Notes: a model not told the origin generated them from the sequence alone. DNA of 64,000 nucleotides from Flavobacteriales bacterium (GCA_027067965.1 JAMOUV010000010.1:248001-312000); one strand, 5' to 3'; positions 47,559 to 56,293 are shown, counted from the stretch's first letter. A program made the numbers and translations.

Positions 47559-48206
47559 ATGAATCCCGAAGAAGACCTAAAAATTATTGAAAAATATTTT
47601 TCTATAACTCCTGTTCAACGAGAAAAATTTATCCGGTTGGGAGAACTTTATATGCCTTTAAATCAAAAAATTAACCTTATTTCACGGAAAGATATCGCCC
47701 ATTTCTACATCAGACATGTACTGCATTCATTGGCCATCGCCAAATTCATAGAATTCATGCCCGGAAGCAAGATTTTGGATGTGGGCACCGGAGGCGGATT
47801 TCCGGGTATTCCTTTGGCGATTATGTTTCCACAGGTGCATTTTCACCTCATCGACTCGATAGGGAAAAAAATCAAGGCGGTCCGATACTTGGCCGAAGAA
47901 TTGGGAATGGATAATCTGACTTCCGAACAAATACGGGCCGAAAATCATCACGAAAAGTATGACTTTATAGTAAGCCGGGCGGTTACTCGAATGGATAGAT
48001 TCTACGCTTGGGTACAAAAAAACATAAGTCAAAAGCACAAACATCCCATTCCGAACGGCATTTTGTATCTCAAAGGTGGCGATTTGACGGAAGAATTGAA
48101 AAATTTCCCGCAGGCGCGGGTTATTCCGCTCACGAAATATTTTGAAGAGCCGTTTTTTGAAACCAAAAAGTTGGTATATTTACCCGAAACAAAGAAAAAA
48201 TCATGA
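47559..48206 (+). CDS. rsmG: 16S rRNA (guanine-527-N7)-methyltransferase
   Basis: This enzyme methylates G527 of 16S rRNA. The SAM-binding loop is ILDVGTGGGFPGIPLAIMFP near residue 68, with the preceding IRHVLHSLAIAKF typical of GidB. The 215-residue length is normal from the chosen ATG. The next gene starts in an ATGA overlap with its stop. Confidence 0.93.
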   Translation: MNPEEDLKIIEKYFSITPVQREKFIRLGELYMPLNQKINLISRKDIAHFYIRHVLHSLAIAKFIEFMPGSKILDVGTGGGFPGIPLAIMFPQVHFHLIDSIGKKIKAVRYLAEELGMDNLTSEQIRAENHHEKYDFIVSRAVTRMDRFYAWVQKNISQKHKHPIPNGILYLKGGDLTEELKNFPQARVIPLTKYFEEPFFETKKLVYLPETKKKS

Positions 48207-48808
48207 AATTGCTCATCATTTCCGGCAGCCATCGCAAACCGTCGCAATCGCTTAAAGTGGCGAAATACATCAAACAAAGGGTTGAAAAAAGACAAGTTTT
48301 CCATTCAACCGATATTTTAGATTTGGGCGGCAATCCGCTTCCCCTTTGGGACGAAGGCGTATGGAAAGGAACGCCCGAATGGAAAAAAATCCTCAAACCT
48401 GTCAGAGAAAAGGTGACCGAAGCGGATGCATATGTGATGGTGGTACCTGAATGGAACGGTGGAGCCACACCGGCCGTTAAAAATTTTGCTTTATTTTTCG
48501 GCGAGCGGGAAACAGGCCATAAACCCGTTTGGCTGGTATCGGTAAGTTCGGAAATTAACGGCCAATATCCGATTAGCGATATGCGGGCTAATATTTACAA
48601 AAATAATAAATGGATTTTTATTCCCGATCATACCATTGTCCGGTTTGTACATCAAATGTTTAACCATGATTCTCCTGCCGGTGAAGAGGAAAAACTCCTT
48701 CGCGAACGCATGGAATATTCCCTCACCCAACTGGAACTTTACGCACAAGCATTAAGAGAAATAAGAAATAAAATAACTTGGGACGACCGGTTTAAGTATG
48801 CCATGTGA
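48203..48808 (+). CDS. NADPH-dependent FMN reductase-like flavoprotein
   Basis: This flavodoxin-fold protein has LLIISGSHRKPSQSLKVAKY as the FMN phosphate loop and VMVVPEWNGGATPAVKNFAL as the second flavin-contact region. The length is 201 residues. The reductase substrate cannot be read. It is coupled to rsmG by ATGA, and its stop abuts the stop of the convergent methyltransferase gene with no gap. Confidence 0.85.
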   Translation: MKLLIISGSHRKPSQSLKVAKYIKQRVEKRQVFHSTDILDLGGNPLPLWDEGVWKGTPEWKKILKPVREKVTEADAYVMVVPEWNGGATPAVKNFALFFGERETGHKPVWLVSVSSEINGQYPISDMRANIYKNNKWIFIPDHTIVRFVHQMFNHDSPAGEEEKLLRERMEYSLTQLELYAQALREIRNKITWDDRFKYAM

Positions 48809-49513
48809 TTATTCATCTAACAAAAAATTTTTGGTAAGCCGATGAAATTCGTTGGTTCTTGTGCCGTTTTTGTCGAAAAGAAGTAATGTCTTTTCTTCAT
48901 ATTTTCGATGAATATTTTTCACAAAACTCCAAACTGTCCTTTTTATTTTTGCACTGGGATGATCTTGAATTTCAATTCGTTTTGAAGGAAACAAATCATG
49001 AAGATAGGCCGATTCCAATACTTCATTATGTTTATCGGCCGGGAAAATAATCGAACAGGTTCCTTGAGATTGAAGATAGCGAGATACAAAGGAAAAAATA
49101 TTATTTATGGATAAAAAATGTGTATGTCTTGCGGGATTATTTTTTTCTGTTTGACTCGAGTCGAAAAAAGGGGGATTGGAAATAATCAGATCATATTGTT
49201 TTCGAGGTGTAAAATCTTGAAGCCGTTTAGGATAAACATGCAGGCGATCAGAAAAGGGTGCATTCTTAAAATTTTTATTTGCTTGTTGATATGATGAATA
49301 ATGAGGTTCTATTGCATCCAATAAAATAAATGGATTTCGTTGAGCAATTATAAGAGCAATTACACCGGAGCCCGTGCCTATATCCAGACCGGTATGGGTA
49401 TTTGCCGTTTCAATCACCGTTCCTAACAGGATAGCATCGGTAGTAATTTTCATCAAGACATCGTCTTGACAAACCTTAAAGTGTTTAAAATAAAAAGTTT
49501 CGGAACAAGGCAT
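48809..49513 (-). CDS. tRNA1(Val) (adenine-37-N6)-methyltransferase
   Basis: This N6-adenine methyltransferase has the SAM loop GLDIGTGSGVIALIIAQRNP near residue 40 and the catalytic motif ISNPPFF near residue 111. The 234-residue length and the opening FYFKHFKVCQD are those of TrmN6 (YfiC). Its ATG is directly adjacent to the rimM stop, so it belongs to the rpsP-rimM unit. Confidence 0.88.
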   Translation of the reverse strand: MPCSETFYFKHFKVCQDDVLMKITTDAILLGTVIETANTHTGLDIGTGSGVIALIIAQRNPFILLDAIEPHYSSYQQANKNFKNAPFSDRLHVYPKRLQDFTPRKQYDLIISNPPFFDSSQTEKNNPARHTHFLSINNIFSFVSRYLQSQGTCSIIFPADKHNEVLESAYLHDLFPSKRIEIQDHPSAKIKRTVWSFVKNIHRKYEEKTLLLFDKNGTRTNEFHRLTKNFLLDE

Positions 49514-50068
49514 TTATTCTTTTTCTTCACCCGGCCGTTCGTTCAAAAACAATTTTACCAGTCCTTCGGGTGTTTGTAGATGGATTTTTTTTGCAGTCCG
49601 GTCCACTTTTAGCAAAAAGTCATCGTGAATGGGGACGAGTATTTCTTTTCCTGAAGGATGCCGGATAATAAAATAAGGTTGGGCGGCCATATCATTTACG
49701 TCTTTTATGAGCCCCAACGGACCGTGTTTTTCATCGACGGCTTCAAAACCCATTATTTCGTGATAGTAGAATTGATTTCCGGTGAGTTCGGGCAAGGTGG
49801 AAAGCGGAAGAAACAATTTTCTGCCCACCAATTCTTCGGCATCTTCGATGGAATTAATATCTTCAAAATCCACCCGAAGAAGCATGGATTTATGCAGCCG
49901 GCTGTTATTGACAAAAAAAGGAACCGGTTGCCCCTTGATTTCAAGGAGTACCGATTCCATTCCTTCGTAAGTTTCCGGCTCGTCGGTATCCAATTTAACC
50001 AAAACCTCTCCGTGTCTGCCGTAGGTTTTTACGATTTTACCGACGTAATAAAGATCTTCTTTTTTCAT
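49514..50068 (-). CDS. rimM: Ribosome maturation factor RimM
   Basis: This factor assists 30S assembly and binds uS19. The N-terminal barrel opens with YYVGKIVKTYGRHGEVLV, and the C-terminal PRC barrel has FYYHEIMGFEAVDEKHGPLG. The length is 184 residues. It follows rpsP by 21 bases, the usual gene order. Confidence 0.93.
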   Translation of the reverse strand: MKKEDLYYVGKIVKTYGRHGEVLVKLDTDEPETYEGMESVLLEIKGQPVPFFVNNSRLHKSMLLRVDFEDINSIEDAEELVGRKLFLPLSTLPELTGNQFYYHEIMGFEAVDEKHGPLGLIKDVNDMAAQPYFIIRHPSGKEILVPIHDDFLLKVDRTAKKIHLQTPEGLVKLFLNERPGEEKE

Positions 50069-50089
50069 TGTGAAAACAAACCGGTGGAA

Positions 50090-50677
50090 CTATTGATCCG
50101 TGGTTTGTTCGTCGGAAGCATCTCCTTCAGTTGTTTCGTCCGCTTGTCCTGCAGGTTGTTCTTCGGCGGCGGTTTCCGCATTTTCCGTAGTTTCCTCGGA
50201 TGTGTCTTCCGCCGTGGCTTCTGCGGTTTCTTCCTGACGTTTGGCCGCCCGGGCGTCGCTATAGGCCTTTTCGCGTTCGTAATCGGCTTTTTCTTTGGCC
50301 TCTTTAACAGCCCTGTATTTGGCTTCCAATTGTTCCACCTTTTTCTGATGATTCTTCATCCACTCTTCAAATCGGCGTTCGGCTTCTTCCATATCAAAAG
50401 CACCCTTTCGAACACCTACAAGCAGGTGCTTTTTATAAAGGGCTCCTTCGAATTTCAAGATGGCCCGGGCCGTATCCGTGGGGATGGCGCCGTTCATCAA
50501 CCATTTTACGGCGGCATCAATATTCAAATTGATTTCCGCCGGTTGTGTGGTAGGGTCATAAGTCCCTAATTTTTCCAAGAATTTTCCGTCACGTTTTGCA
50601 CGCGAATCGGCTGCTACAATCCAATAAAAGGGTTTCCCTTTTTTTCCGTGTCTTTGTAATCTGATTTTTACTGGCAT
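50090..50677 (-). CDS. rpsP: 30S ribosomal protein bS16 with long acidic C-terminal extension
   Basis: The first 80 residues are canonical bS16 (MPVKIRLQRHGKKGKPFYWI, GTYDP). The remainder, about 115 residues, is a Glu/Ala/Thr-rich extension with a coiled-coil start and a very acidic end. The total of 195 residues is more than twice the usual 80-90. Extended bS16 occurs in Bacteroidota; the role of the tail is unknown. It heads the rpsP-rimM-trmN6 operon. Confidence 0.95.
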   Translation of the reverse strand: MPVKIRLQRHGKKGKPFYWIVAADSRAKRDGKFLEKLGTYDPTTQPAEINLNIDAAVKWLMNGAIPTDTARAILKFEGALYKKHLLVGVRKGAFDMEEAERRFEEWMKNHQKKVEQLEAKYRAVKEAKEKADYEREKAYSDARAAKRQEETAEATAEDTSEETTENAETAAEEQPAGQADETTEGDASDEQTTDQ

Positions 50678-50755
50678 AATAATGCGTTTTGCGAGGTTCC
50701 CGACCTCAGGTTAATTAACGGGCACAAAGATATGAATTTTTTTTTGATATAAGTA

Positions 50756-50785
50756 TTGATTGGAAAATATTTTTTTGTAAATTTG
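50756..50785 (+). promoter_or_regulatory. Promoter of tRNA-Phe
   Basis: TTG at 50756-50758, a 19-base spacer and TAAATTTG at 50778-50785 form a textbook Bacteroidota promoter. The tRNA starts 18 bases after the -7 box. Confidence 0.7.
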
Positions 50786-50802
50786 CATTCGCAAAACACC
50801 AC

Positions 50803-50875
50803 GGTACCTTAGCTCAGTTGGTAGAGCACAGGACTGAAAATCCTGGTGTCCGCAGTTCGATTCTGCGAGGTACCA
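50803..50875 (+). tRNA. tRNA-Phe (anticodon GAA)
   Basis: A full cloverleaf can be drawn: acceptor stem GGTACCT / AGGTACC, D arm GCTC...GAGC, anticodon arm CAGGA-CTGAAAA-TCCTG with anticodon GAA, and T arm CGCAG-TTCGATT-CTGCG. It has discriminator A and no encoded CCA. Confidence 0.97.
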
Positions 50876-50878
50876 CAC

Positions 50879-50908
50879 AAAAAAGCCGGCATTTTTGCCG
50901 GCTTTTTT
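50879..50908. terminator. Bidirectional terminator after tRNA-Phe
   Basis: A stem AAAAGCCGGCA / TGCCGGCTTTT with a TTTT loop is flanked by A and T runs. It serves the tRNA and the convergent dodecin gene. Confidence 0.88.
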
Positions 50909-50927
50909 GATTTTAATCGTTAACGAA

Positions 50928-51128
50928 TTACTTTACTTCGAATGTAACTTTTAAAATTACTCGATATTCTTTCACTTCACCGTTTTCTACTACTACACTT
51001 TGATCTTGTACATAGGCCGAACGAATACCTTTAATGGTTTTGGATGCTTTTTTCACGGCTTTAGCCGTAGCGTCTTCCCAACTCTTTTTAGAGTTAGCCA
51101 TGAGTTCGATTACTTTTAATACTGCCAT
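50928..51128 (-). CDS. Dodecin family flavin-binding protein
   Basis: This 66-residue protein of the dodecin fold has MAVLKVIELMANSKKSWEDA, then AVKKASKTIKGIRSAYV and a closing EYRVILKVTFEVK. Dodecins form dodecamers that store or buffer flavins. It is monocistronic next to a terminator. Confidence 0.9.
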   Translation of the reverse strand: MAVLKVIELMANSKKSWEDATAKAVKKASKTIKGIRSAYVQDQSVVVENGEVKEYRVILKVTFEVK

Positions 51129-51174
51129 AATATTTGTTTTTATTGTTTTTGCACTACAAGTTACAAAAAATGTG

Positions 51175-51753
51175 TTAATTCGTGATAATTTCGGATAATT
51201 TTCTTTTTTTTAGTAAAGAAAAATAATCTGCATTTTCATCGGGGCGGGGTTTTCCATAGGAATGATTGACCCATTTCCATCCGATTTTATTTTTATTAAC
51301 TCCGTAATGGGGATCCAAAAAGCAGGATTCGAAGATTATATTTTCCAGTTGTGATACCAATTTCTTCATCCATGGTTTGCGGTCTATGAGTTTTGTTATG
51401 AGGGTGGTACGCTCGTTGAACGAAAGTTTTTCGAAATTGAGTTTAGAATGTTCAAGATATATTTTAAATTTTTTTGTTCTTTCCAAAAGCAATTTTTTCA
51501 GGTCGGGATCATTGTTCGGGTCGGAAAGGTAGAAATGTAAGTGATGGATGAAACCTATTTCTTCGACACGGGGCGATTGATCGGGTAATGAAGGAAAAAT
51601 GGTATCGGCCAATAGCCGTAATAATTTTTCATTGTCGATGGAGGCGGAAGATTTTTTACATGATATCACGGAAACGATGCTTGGTAGGGATAAAAAAATA
51701 ACCGCAGAACCCGTTGCTTTTACAAAAGTCCTGCGGTTAAGAATGATTTTCAT
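51175..51753 (-). CDS. Gluconate 2-dehydrogenase subunit 3-like Tat protein
   Basis: The N-terminus LNRRTFVKATGSAVIFLSLP is a twin-arginine signal. The 192-residue body has DTIFPSLPDQSPRVEEIGF and the SYGKPRPD C-terminal pattern of the small third subunit of membrane-bound GMC-type dehydrogenases. The large flavoprotein subunit that normally sits beside it is absent here, so the partner must be encoded elsewhere or lost. Confidence 0.72.
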   Translation of the reverse strand: MKIILNRRTFVKATGSAVIFLSLPSIVSVISCKKSSASIDNEKLLRLLADTIFPSLPDQSPRVEEIGFIHHLHFYLSDPNNDPDLKKLLLERTKKFKIYLEHSKLNFEKLSFNERTTLITKLIDRKPWMKKLVSQLENIIFESCFLDPHYGVNKNKIGWKWVNHSYGKPRPDENADYFSLLKKRKLSEIITN

Positions 51754-51775
51754 TATATTTTATCTTATCGGAAGA

Positions 51776-52330
51776 TTATTTTCCGCCACCGCATTTTCCG
51801 GCTCCACATTTTCCTTCGCCACATTTTCCGTTTTTCATGGAAGAAGATTGGGCTGCAAGAAATTCATCAAGTGTAACCATCCCGTCTTTATCGGCGTCCA
51901 TTTTGTCAAACATGGCGGCGTGGCCTTTATCAAATTCTTCAGGTGATACATACCCGTCTTTATCGGTATCGAATTTGTCGATTTTACCGCACTCATCGGA
52001 ACTTAATTTGCCGTCTTTATTTGTATCTTTTTTGGCGAATTCTCCTTTAAAATGTTTTTCGAATTCGGCTTTATCGAATTTTCCGTCTCCATTTGCATCA
52101 ATGGAAGCAAAATGCTCTTTTAATTTGTCTTGTTTCGAAGTTACGGCATCTTTGGCTTTGTCAGCGGCTTCTTCTACGGCATCTGCTGCTTTTCCGGCGG
52201 TTTCGGTTACTTGTTCCGCAGCATCTTTGGCTACGTCTTTTGCTTTTTCAGCGGTTTCGCTACATGAGGTTAATCCTGTAAATGCAAGGAATAATACAAG
52301 CATAAGGAAGCTTTGAAGTGATTTTTTCAT
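51776..52330 (-). CDS. EF-hand lipoprotein with GKCG-repeat tail
   Basis: A lipoprotein signal ends LTSC (Cys23). An Ala/Lys/Glu-rich amphipathic helix follows (about residues 26-65), then four EF-hand loops: DANGDGKFDKAE, DTNKDGKLSSDE, DTDKDGYVSPEE and DADKDGMVTLDE. The last residues contain three GKCG words (NGKCG, EGKCG, AGKCG) and a glycine-rich end. The tail resembles the EGKCG motifs of HvfA/bufferin-type peptides that MNIO (DUF692) enzymes modify to bind copper. No DUF692 gene is within the window. Calcium binding is likely; metal binding by the tail is inferred. Confidence 0.85.
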   Translation of the reverse strand: MKKSLQSFLMLVLFLAFTGLTSCSETAEKAKDVAKDAAEQVTETAGKAADAVEEAADKAKDAVTSKQDKLKEHFASIDANGDGKFDKAEFEKHFKGEFAKKDTNKDGKLSSDECGKIDKFDTDKDGYVSPEEFDKGHAAMFDKMDADKDGMVTLDEFLAAQSSSMKNGKCGEGKCGAGKCGGGK

Positions 52331-52403
52331 GATTTTAAATTATTTAGAATGTTTCTATCTAACAAATATAGGTAAAAATTTTAATTATCAAAGATTTTTT
52401 CGT

Positions 52404-53042
52404 TTAATATTTATTTTTCTTTAAAAAGATCATGGCATCTTCAATATTTTCCGGAATTAAAAAATGCCCTGCCGGGTATTCTTTATAAATATGTTTAATA
52501 TGATAACGTTTTAACCAGGGAGATATTTTCCTTGCCAACTGAATGGGAATAATATCGTCATATAGACCGTGGGAACTAAATATTCGTAAATGTTTTAAAT
52601 CTTCGGGGTCGGGTTCCGGCATGACGGGTTCGTGAATATATCCGCTCCAGGCCACTATATTTTTAAATTCTTCCGGAAATAGCGCCATTAAAAGATAAGA
52701 AATAATGCTTCCTTGGCTGAATCCTATAAGGGTGACAGGTTTCTTAATATTAAATTCGGTTTTTAATGCCCTGATATCTTCGGCCAATTTCCATGCGGCA
52801 TCCAGCATTTTATCTTCCTCAATTCGAATGTCTCCGGTATAACTTATGTGCAAAGGGTACCATGCATATCCGCCAAATGGAGTAGATAGGTATCCTCGCA
52901 ACGCGATGGGGTAATATTCGGGAGGTAATTCGCCGTGTAATGAAAATAAATCCGCTTCATGACTTCCGTAACCGTGAAGCATGATAGTCGGAATATCATT
53001 CGGGCGGGGCAAGTGGCCGGGATGTAAAATACCGGTTTTCAT
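52404..53042 (-). CDS. Phospholipase/carboxylesterase-type alpha/beta hydrolase
   Basis: This 212-residue alpha/beta hydrolase has the nucleophile elbow LIGFSQGSIISYLLM near residue 107, an Asp/His pair at the end (GLYDDIIPIQLARKI and YPAGHFLIPENI) and an oxyanion region PTIMLHGYGSHEADL. It lacks a signal peptide. It starts 4 bases after the LysM gene stop. The substrate is unknown. Confidence 0.82.
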   Translation of the reverse strand: MKTGILHPGHLPRPNDIPTIMLHGYGSHEADLFSLHGELPPEYYPIALRGYLSTPFGGYAWYPLHISYTGDIRIEEDKMLDAAWKLAEDIRALKTEFNIKKPVTLIGFSQGSIISYLLMALFPEEFKNIVAWSGYIHEPVMPEPDPEDLKHLRIFSSHGLYDDIIPIQLARKISPWLKRYHIKHIYKEYPAGHFLIPENIEDAMIFLKKNKY

Positions 53043-53046
53043 AAAA

Positions 53047-55134
53047 TTAATCCATCACTTCGGGTTCCAAGTGTCGGTTGATTTTAAAGATATAGGAGGC
53101 AATATTTTTAAAGCCGCTTGTGGGGCGGAAAGCATATAGGAAAATGTAGGAACTTTCTTCAGTTTTACCGAATTTTTTCAGTCCGTCAAAGAGATTGTCC
53201 GCATTGCCCAATCGCAGGATTAAATCAAAAGTTGTGTCAAAACCGTTGACAAACGCTTGCGAAGGATATAAATTAAATTTTTGTTTGGTATATTTTACCA
53301 ATCTTGCATCGGGAATCAGGTGACTCCGGGAAGGAAAATGAAAGTTAACCGCAGCCATTTTTTTGATGTCAAACCGATCTAAATTTTTAGGTTTTTCCAA
53401 GGCGAAAAGACTTAATTTATAACCGGAAGTTAGCCCTTCGGAAATAGATAAAATATTTGCAAAAAGGGAAGGATCGTCGGTGGCTAAAACAATGATGTTA
53501 TGCTTAATTTTGTTGAGTTTTGTCAATAAATCTTCGGGTTTGATCCAATGGCCTTTGCGATTTTTTCGTGTGGCCAATTTGTTGATGGTTCCTAATTTGA
53601 CGGCAATGGTGTCGGCTTGTTTTTCCAATCCGGGTGTATAGACAATAATTATATTATCGTTTTTATGAATGCTATTGATATAGGCCAACATATGTTGGGA
53701 TAGTGATGCCGAATCGGTTGCAGTTTGGACTAAATTGGGATATGCCGATATTGATTTATAAGAAGGCACCACGACAGGGGTATTGAAGGGAGACAATGCT
53801 TCCAGGGTTTTTCTGATATTATTTTCATAGAGTGGCCCCAACACGAAGTCATAATCGGAGAGGTCTTTTTTGTTTAATATTTGTTCGGTCAGATATGCCG
53901 AACCACGGGTATCAAATAGATCGAATTGAACGGAAACACCCATATTTTTTAATGAATCGACGGCCGCTTTTATTCCACCGTAGTAATCCAATATTTTATT
54001 GCGGAGGAGCCGTGGTTCACAATTTGTTTCTTCCAAGCTAAATTCGTTGAGTTTCAAAGGAAGTAATACGGCGAATTTATAGGTTTTGTCTTTTTTGATG
54101 TCTTCTAATAAATTAACGGTGTGGGCTTTGGGGGAGAGGAGTTTTTCAATATGGAATAACAGAGGCGATTTAATATCGAAAATGATACGAAAATCGGGTT
54201 TCGGTATGCGTAAAACCATATGGGCTTTGAGTCCGTCTTTTAAATCGGGATTGTATTTCATTAAATCTTTTACGGAGATATTATATTTTTTAGTGATACC
54301 GTAAATGGTTTCTTTGGGTTTTACTTTGTGATAGATAAATTTGCCTTCGCGTTTATCAATTTCCGATTGAGAAGAGGGATTGGTTTTGGGAATTTTAAGT
54401 ACCTGACCGGCTTTAAGTCCGTCGGCCAGTACGGGATTTAATTTGATTAGTTCTTGTTGGGATACATTAAACCTGCGAGATAGACTATAGAGGGTTTCCA
54501 AAGGTTTTACTTCGTAATAAACAAAATTTTTGTCTTCCGAGCGTTTGGTTTCCGCTCTGTTTTTCGGTACGATAAGCCGTTGGTTAATTTGCAGAGGTTT
54601 TTCTTTGATTTCGGGATTCAGTCGTTCTAATTCTTCCACCGAGATTCCGTGTTTATATGCCACCCGCCATTTTCCTTCTTTAGGTTGTACGAGATAAATG
54701 TCGTATTGGGTGGTATCTATTTTGGTAAAAGGATCATATAAAATGGGAATGATAATGATTTGTCCCAATTTGATGTTATTATCTTCAATTTTATTTATTT
54801 TGATTATATCTTCGATTGTGGTGTTATATTTTTTTGAAATGCTGAATATGGTTTCGTTTTCGCCGACAGTGTGATATTTAAAACCGACGTAACGGACATC
54901 GGCCAATAAAGAATCTTGTCCGTGCTTGACAGGAATAATAATAACATCGCCGGGTTTGATTTTTTCGCCGAGACCCGGATTGTTTTTTATAAGAGTATAG
55001 GGAGTGATGTGATATTTTCGGGCAATGGAAAAAATAGTTTCTCCCGGTTCGACCGTATGCTCAATGATATTATTGCTTTGGGAAAAAACCGTGAAAAATA
55101 TCGAAATAAAAAAAATAAAAAAATGTTTCTTCAT
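53047..55134 (-). CDS. Five-LysM protein with periplasmic-binding-protein-like domain
   Basis: After a signal peptide come five LysM repeats (residues about 25-315), with cores HTVEPGETIFSIARKYHITP, HTVGENETIFSISKKYNTT, a weaker third, VKPLETLYSLSRRFNVS and VKPKETIYGITKKYNIS. From about residue 345, FAVLLPLKL opens a class I periplasmic-binding-protein-like fold (DYDFVLGPLYENNIRKTLEA). LysM binds peptidoglycan, so the second domain may sense or scaffold at the wall. This combination is seen in Bacteroidota, but its role is unknown. Confidence 0.82.
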   Translation of the reverse strand: MKKHFFIFFISIFFTVFSQSNNIIEHTVEPGETIFSIARKYHITPYTLIKNNPGLGEKIKPGDVIIIPVKHGQDSLLADVRYVGFKYHTVGENETIFSISKKYNTTIEDIIKINKIEDNNIKLGQIIIIPILYDPFTKIDTTQYDIYLVQPKEGKWRVAYKHGISVEELERLNPEIKEKPLQINQRLIVPKNRAETKRSEDKNFVYYEVKPLETLYSLSRRFNVSQQELIKLNPVLADGLKAGQVLKIPKTNPSSQSEIDKREGKFIYHKVKPKETIYGITKKYNISVKDLMKYNPDLKDGLKAHMVLRIPKPDFRIIFDIKSPLLFHIEKLLSPKAHTVNLLEDIKKDKTYKFAVLLPLKLNEFSLEETNCEPRLLRNKILDYYGGIKAAVDSLKNMGVSVQFDLFDTRGSAYLTEQILNKKDLSDYDFVLGPLYENNIRKTLEALSPFNTPVVVPSYKSISAYPNLVQTATDSASLSQHMLAYINSIHKNDNIIIVYTPGLEKQADTIAVKLGTINKLATRKNRKGHWIKPEDLLTKLNKIKHNIIVLATDDPSLFANILSISEGLTSGYKLSLFALEKPKNLDRFDIKKMAAVNFHFPSRSHLIPDARLVKYTKQKFNLYPSQAFVNGFDTTFDLILRLGNADNLFDGLKKFGKTEESSYIFLYAFRPTSGFKNIASYIFKINRHLEPEVMD

Positions 55135-55137
55135 GAA

Positions 55138-55413
55138 TTATTCCTTAATAATTTCAACGGTTAGTCCTTCTTCGCTTAATTCAAATGCCAGGGCTTGTAA
55201 TTTTTTTAAATGCCCTTCTTTAAGCATGCATTTACCTTTAAGATGTGTAATCCATGCACATTGTTCGGCTCGCAGTTCGGAAAAACCGCAATATAACATA
55301 AGTGTTTCTATTACATGTTCGAAAGTATTATAATCGTCATTATGCAGAATTAATTTGGCCTGCCGAGTAGCATTAGCCGAATTTTTTTCAAAGGGTAACT
55401 TATGTTCTTGCAT
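55138..55413 (-). CDS. clpS: ATP-dependent Clp protease adaptor ClpS
   Basis: This adaptor brings N-degron substrates to the Clp protease. LILHNDDYNTFEHVIETLML and AWITHLKGKCMLKEGHLKK show the N-degron pocket. The length is 91 residues. It lies between prmA and the LysM gene on the same strand; the 3-base gap to the LysM gene suggests coupling. Confidence 0.93.
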   Translation of the reverse strand: MQEHKLPFEKNSANATRQAKLILHNDDYNTFEHVIETLMLYCGFSELRAEQCAWITHLKGKCMLKEGHLKKLQALAFELSEEGLTVEIIKE

Positions 55414-55462
55414 AGGATAATCTTAGATTAAGGTCTGGAAAACAAAGTTATATTTTTTTAGA

Positions 55463-56293
55463 CTATCTGACAAATTTCATGCCTAACCATGTGTCGGACT
55501 CTCTACTTGACAAGTGTTTTAATCCCAAAAGGCGGGCTTTTTCAAGTACAATATCTTCATCGTCGGCATAAAATCCGCTTAAAATCAATATGCTTCCTTT
55601 TTTTAAGTTATTTACATAACGTTCCAAGTCATTTAATATGATATTGCGGTTAATATTAGCCATAAATATATCTACGGGGGGAAGTGTTTTTAATGCAGAT
55701 GCATCATTTAAAATGATTTGTACATTTTCGCATTGGTTTTTTATGACATTTTCCCGGGCGTTTTCATAGGACCAAGGGTCATTATCGATGGCATACACCC
55801 GGGCGGCTCCTTTTTTGCAGGCAATAATGGACAAAACACCGGTTCCGGTTCCCATATCGATTAGATTTTTACCTTTTATTTGTTCTTCGAGCAGGAATCG
55901 AATCATTAATTCGGTTGTTGGATGATGGCCCGTTCCGAAGCTCATTTTAGGATCGATGACTATTTCAAGCATGTCTTTTTTTGCCGGCGGATGGAATGAA
56001 GTTCTTATGTATAATTCATCATTAATATATAGCGGACTAATTTGTTTTTCCCAAAGTGAATTCCAATTTTGTTCGCTGACTTCACTTATTTCCCATCCGA
56101 GAGGAAAATCAAAATCCATAGTCAGGTTTTCCAATTCTTTTTCGTCCCATTCCTCGACCGGTTTATAAGCGATTAATCCCGTTTCCAGTTCTTCGAAATT
56201 CCACCCTTTTGCCGAAAGCAATCCCAGGATGATTTCTCGCTGTTGCGGATCGGTGAGGGGGAAATATACGCGTTTATATTTTTTTGTTTCCAT
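55463..56293 (-). CDS. prmA: Ribosomal protein L11 methyltransferase
   Basis: This enzyme trimethylates uL11. The SAM loop is LIDMGTGTGVLSIIACKKGA near residue 140, with MSFGTGHHPTTELMI before it and ANINRNIILNDL after, as in PrmA. The length is 276 residues. The start overlaps the preceding membrane-protein gene by 20 bases. Confidence 0.92.
   Translation of the reverse strand: METKKYKRVYFPLTDPQQREIILGLLSAKGWNFEELETGLIAYKPVEEWDEKELENLTMDFDFPLGWEISEVSEQNWNSLWEKQISPLYINDELYIRTSFHPPAKKDMLEIVIDPKMSFGTGHHPTTELMIRFLLEEQIKGKNLIDMGTGTGVLSIIACKKGAARVYAIDNDPWSYENARENVIKNQCENVQIILNDASALKTLPPVDIFMANINRNIILNDLERYVNNLKKGSILILSGFYADDEDIVLEKARLLGLKHLSSRESDTWLGMKFVR

Noticed and set aside
49658-50569. Long plus-strand open frame (about 300 codons) opposite rimM and rpsP
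   Set aside because: It is antisense to two clearly recognised genes, has a Phe/Gly-rich translation typical of a mirrored acidic/Lys-rich gene, and shows no family motif.
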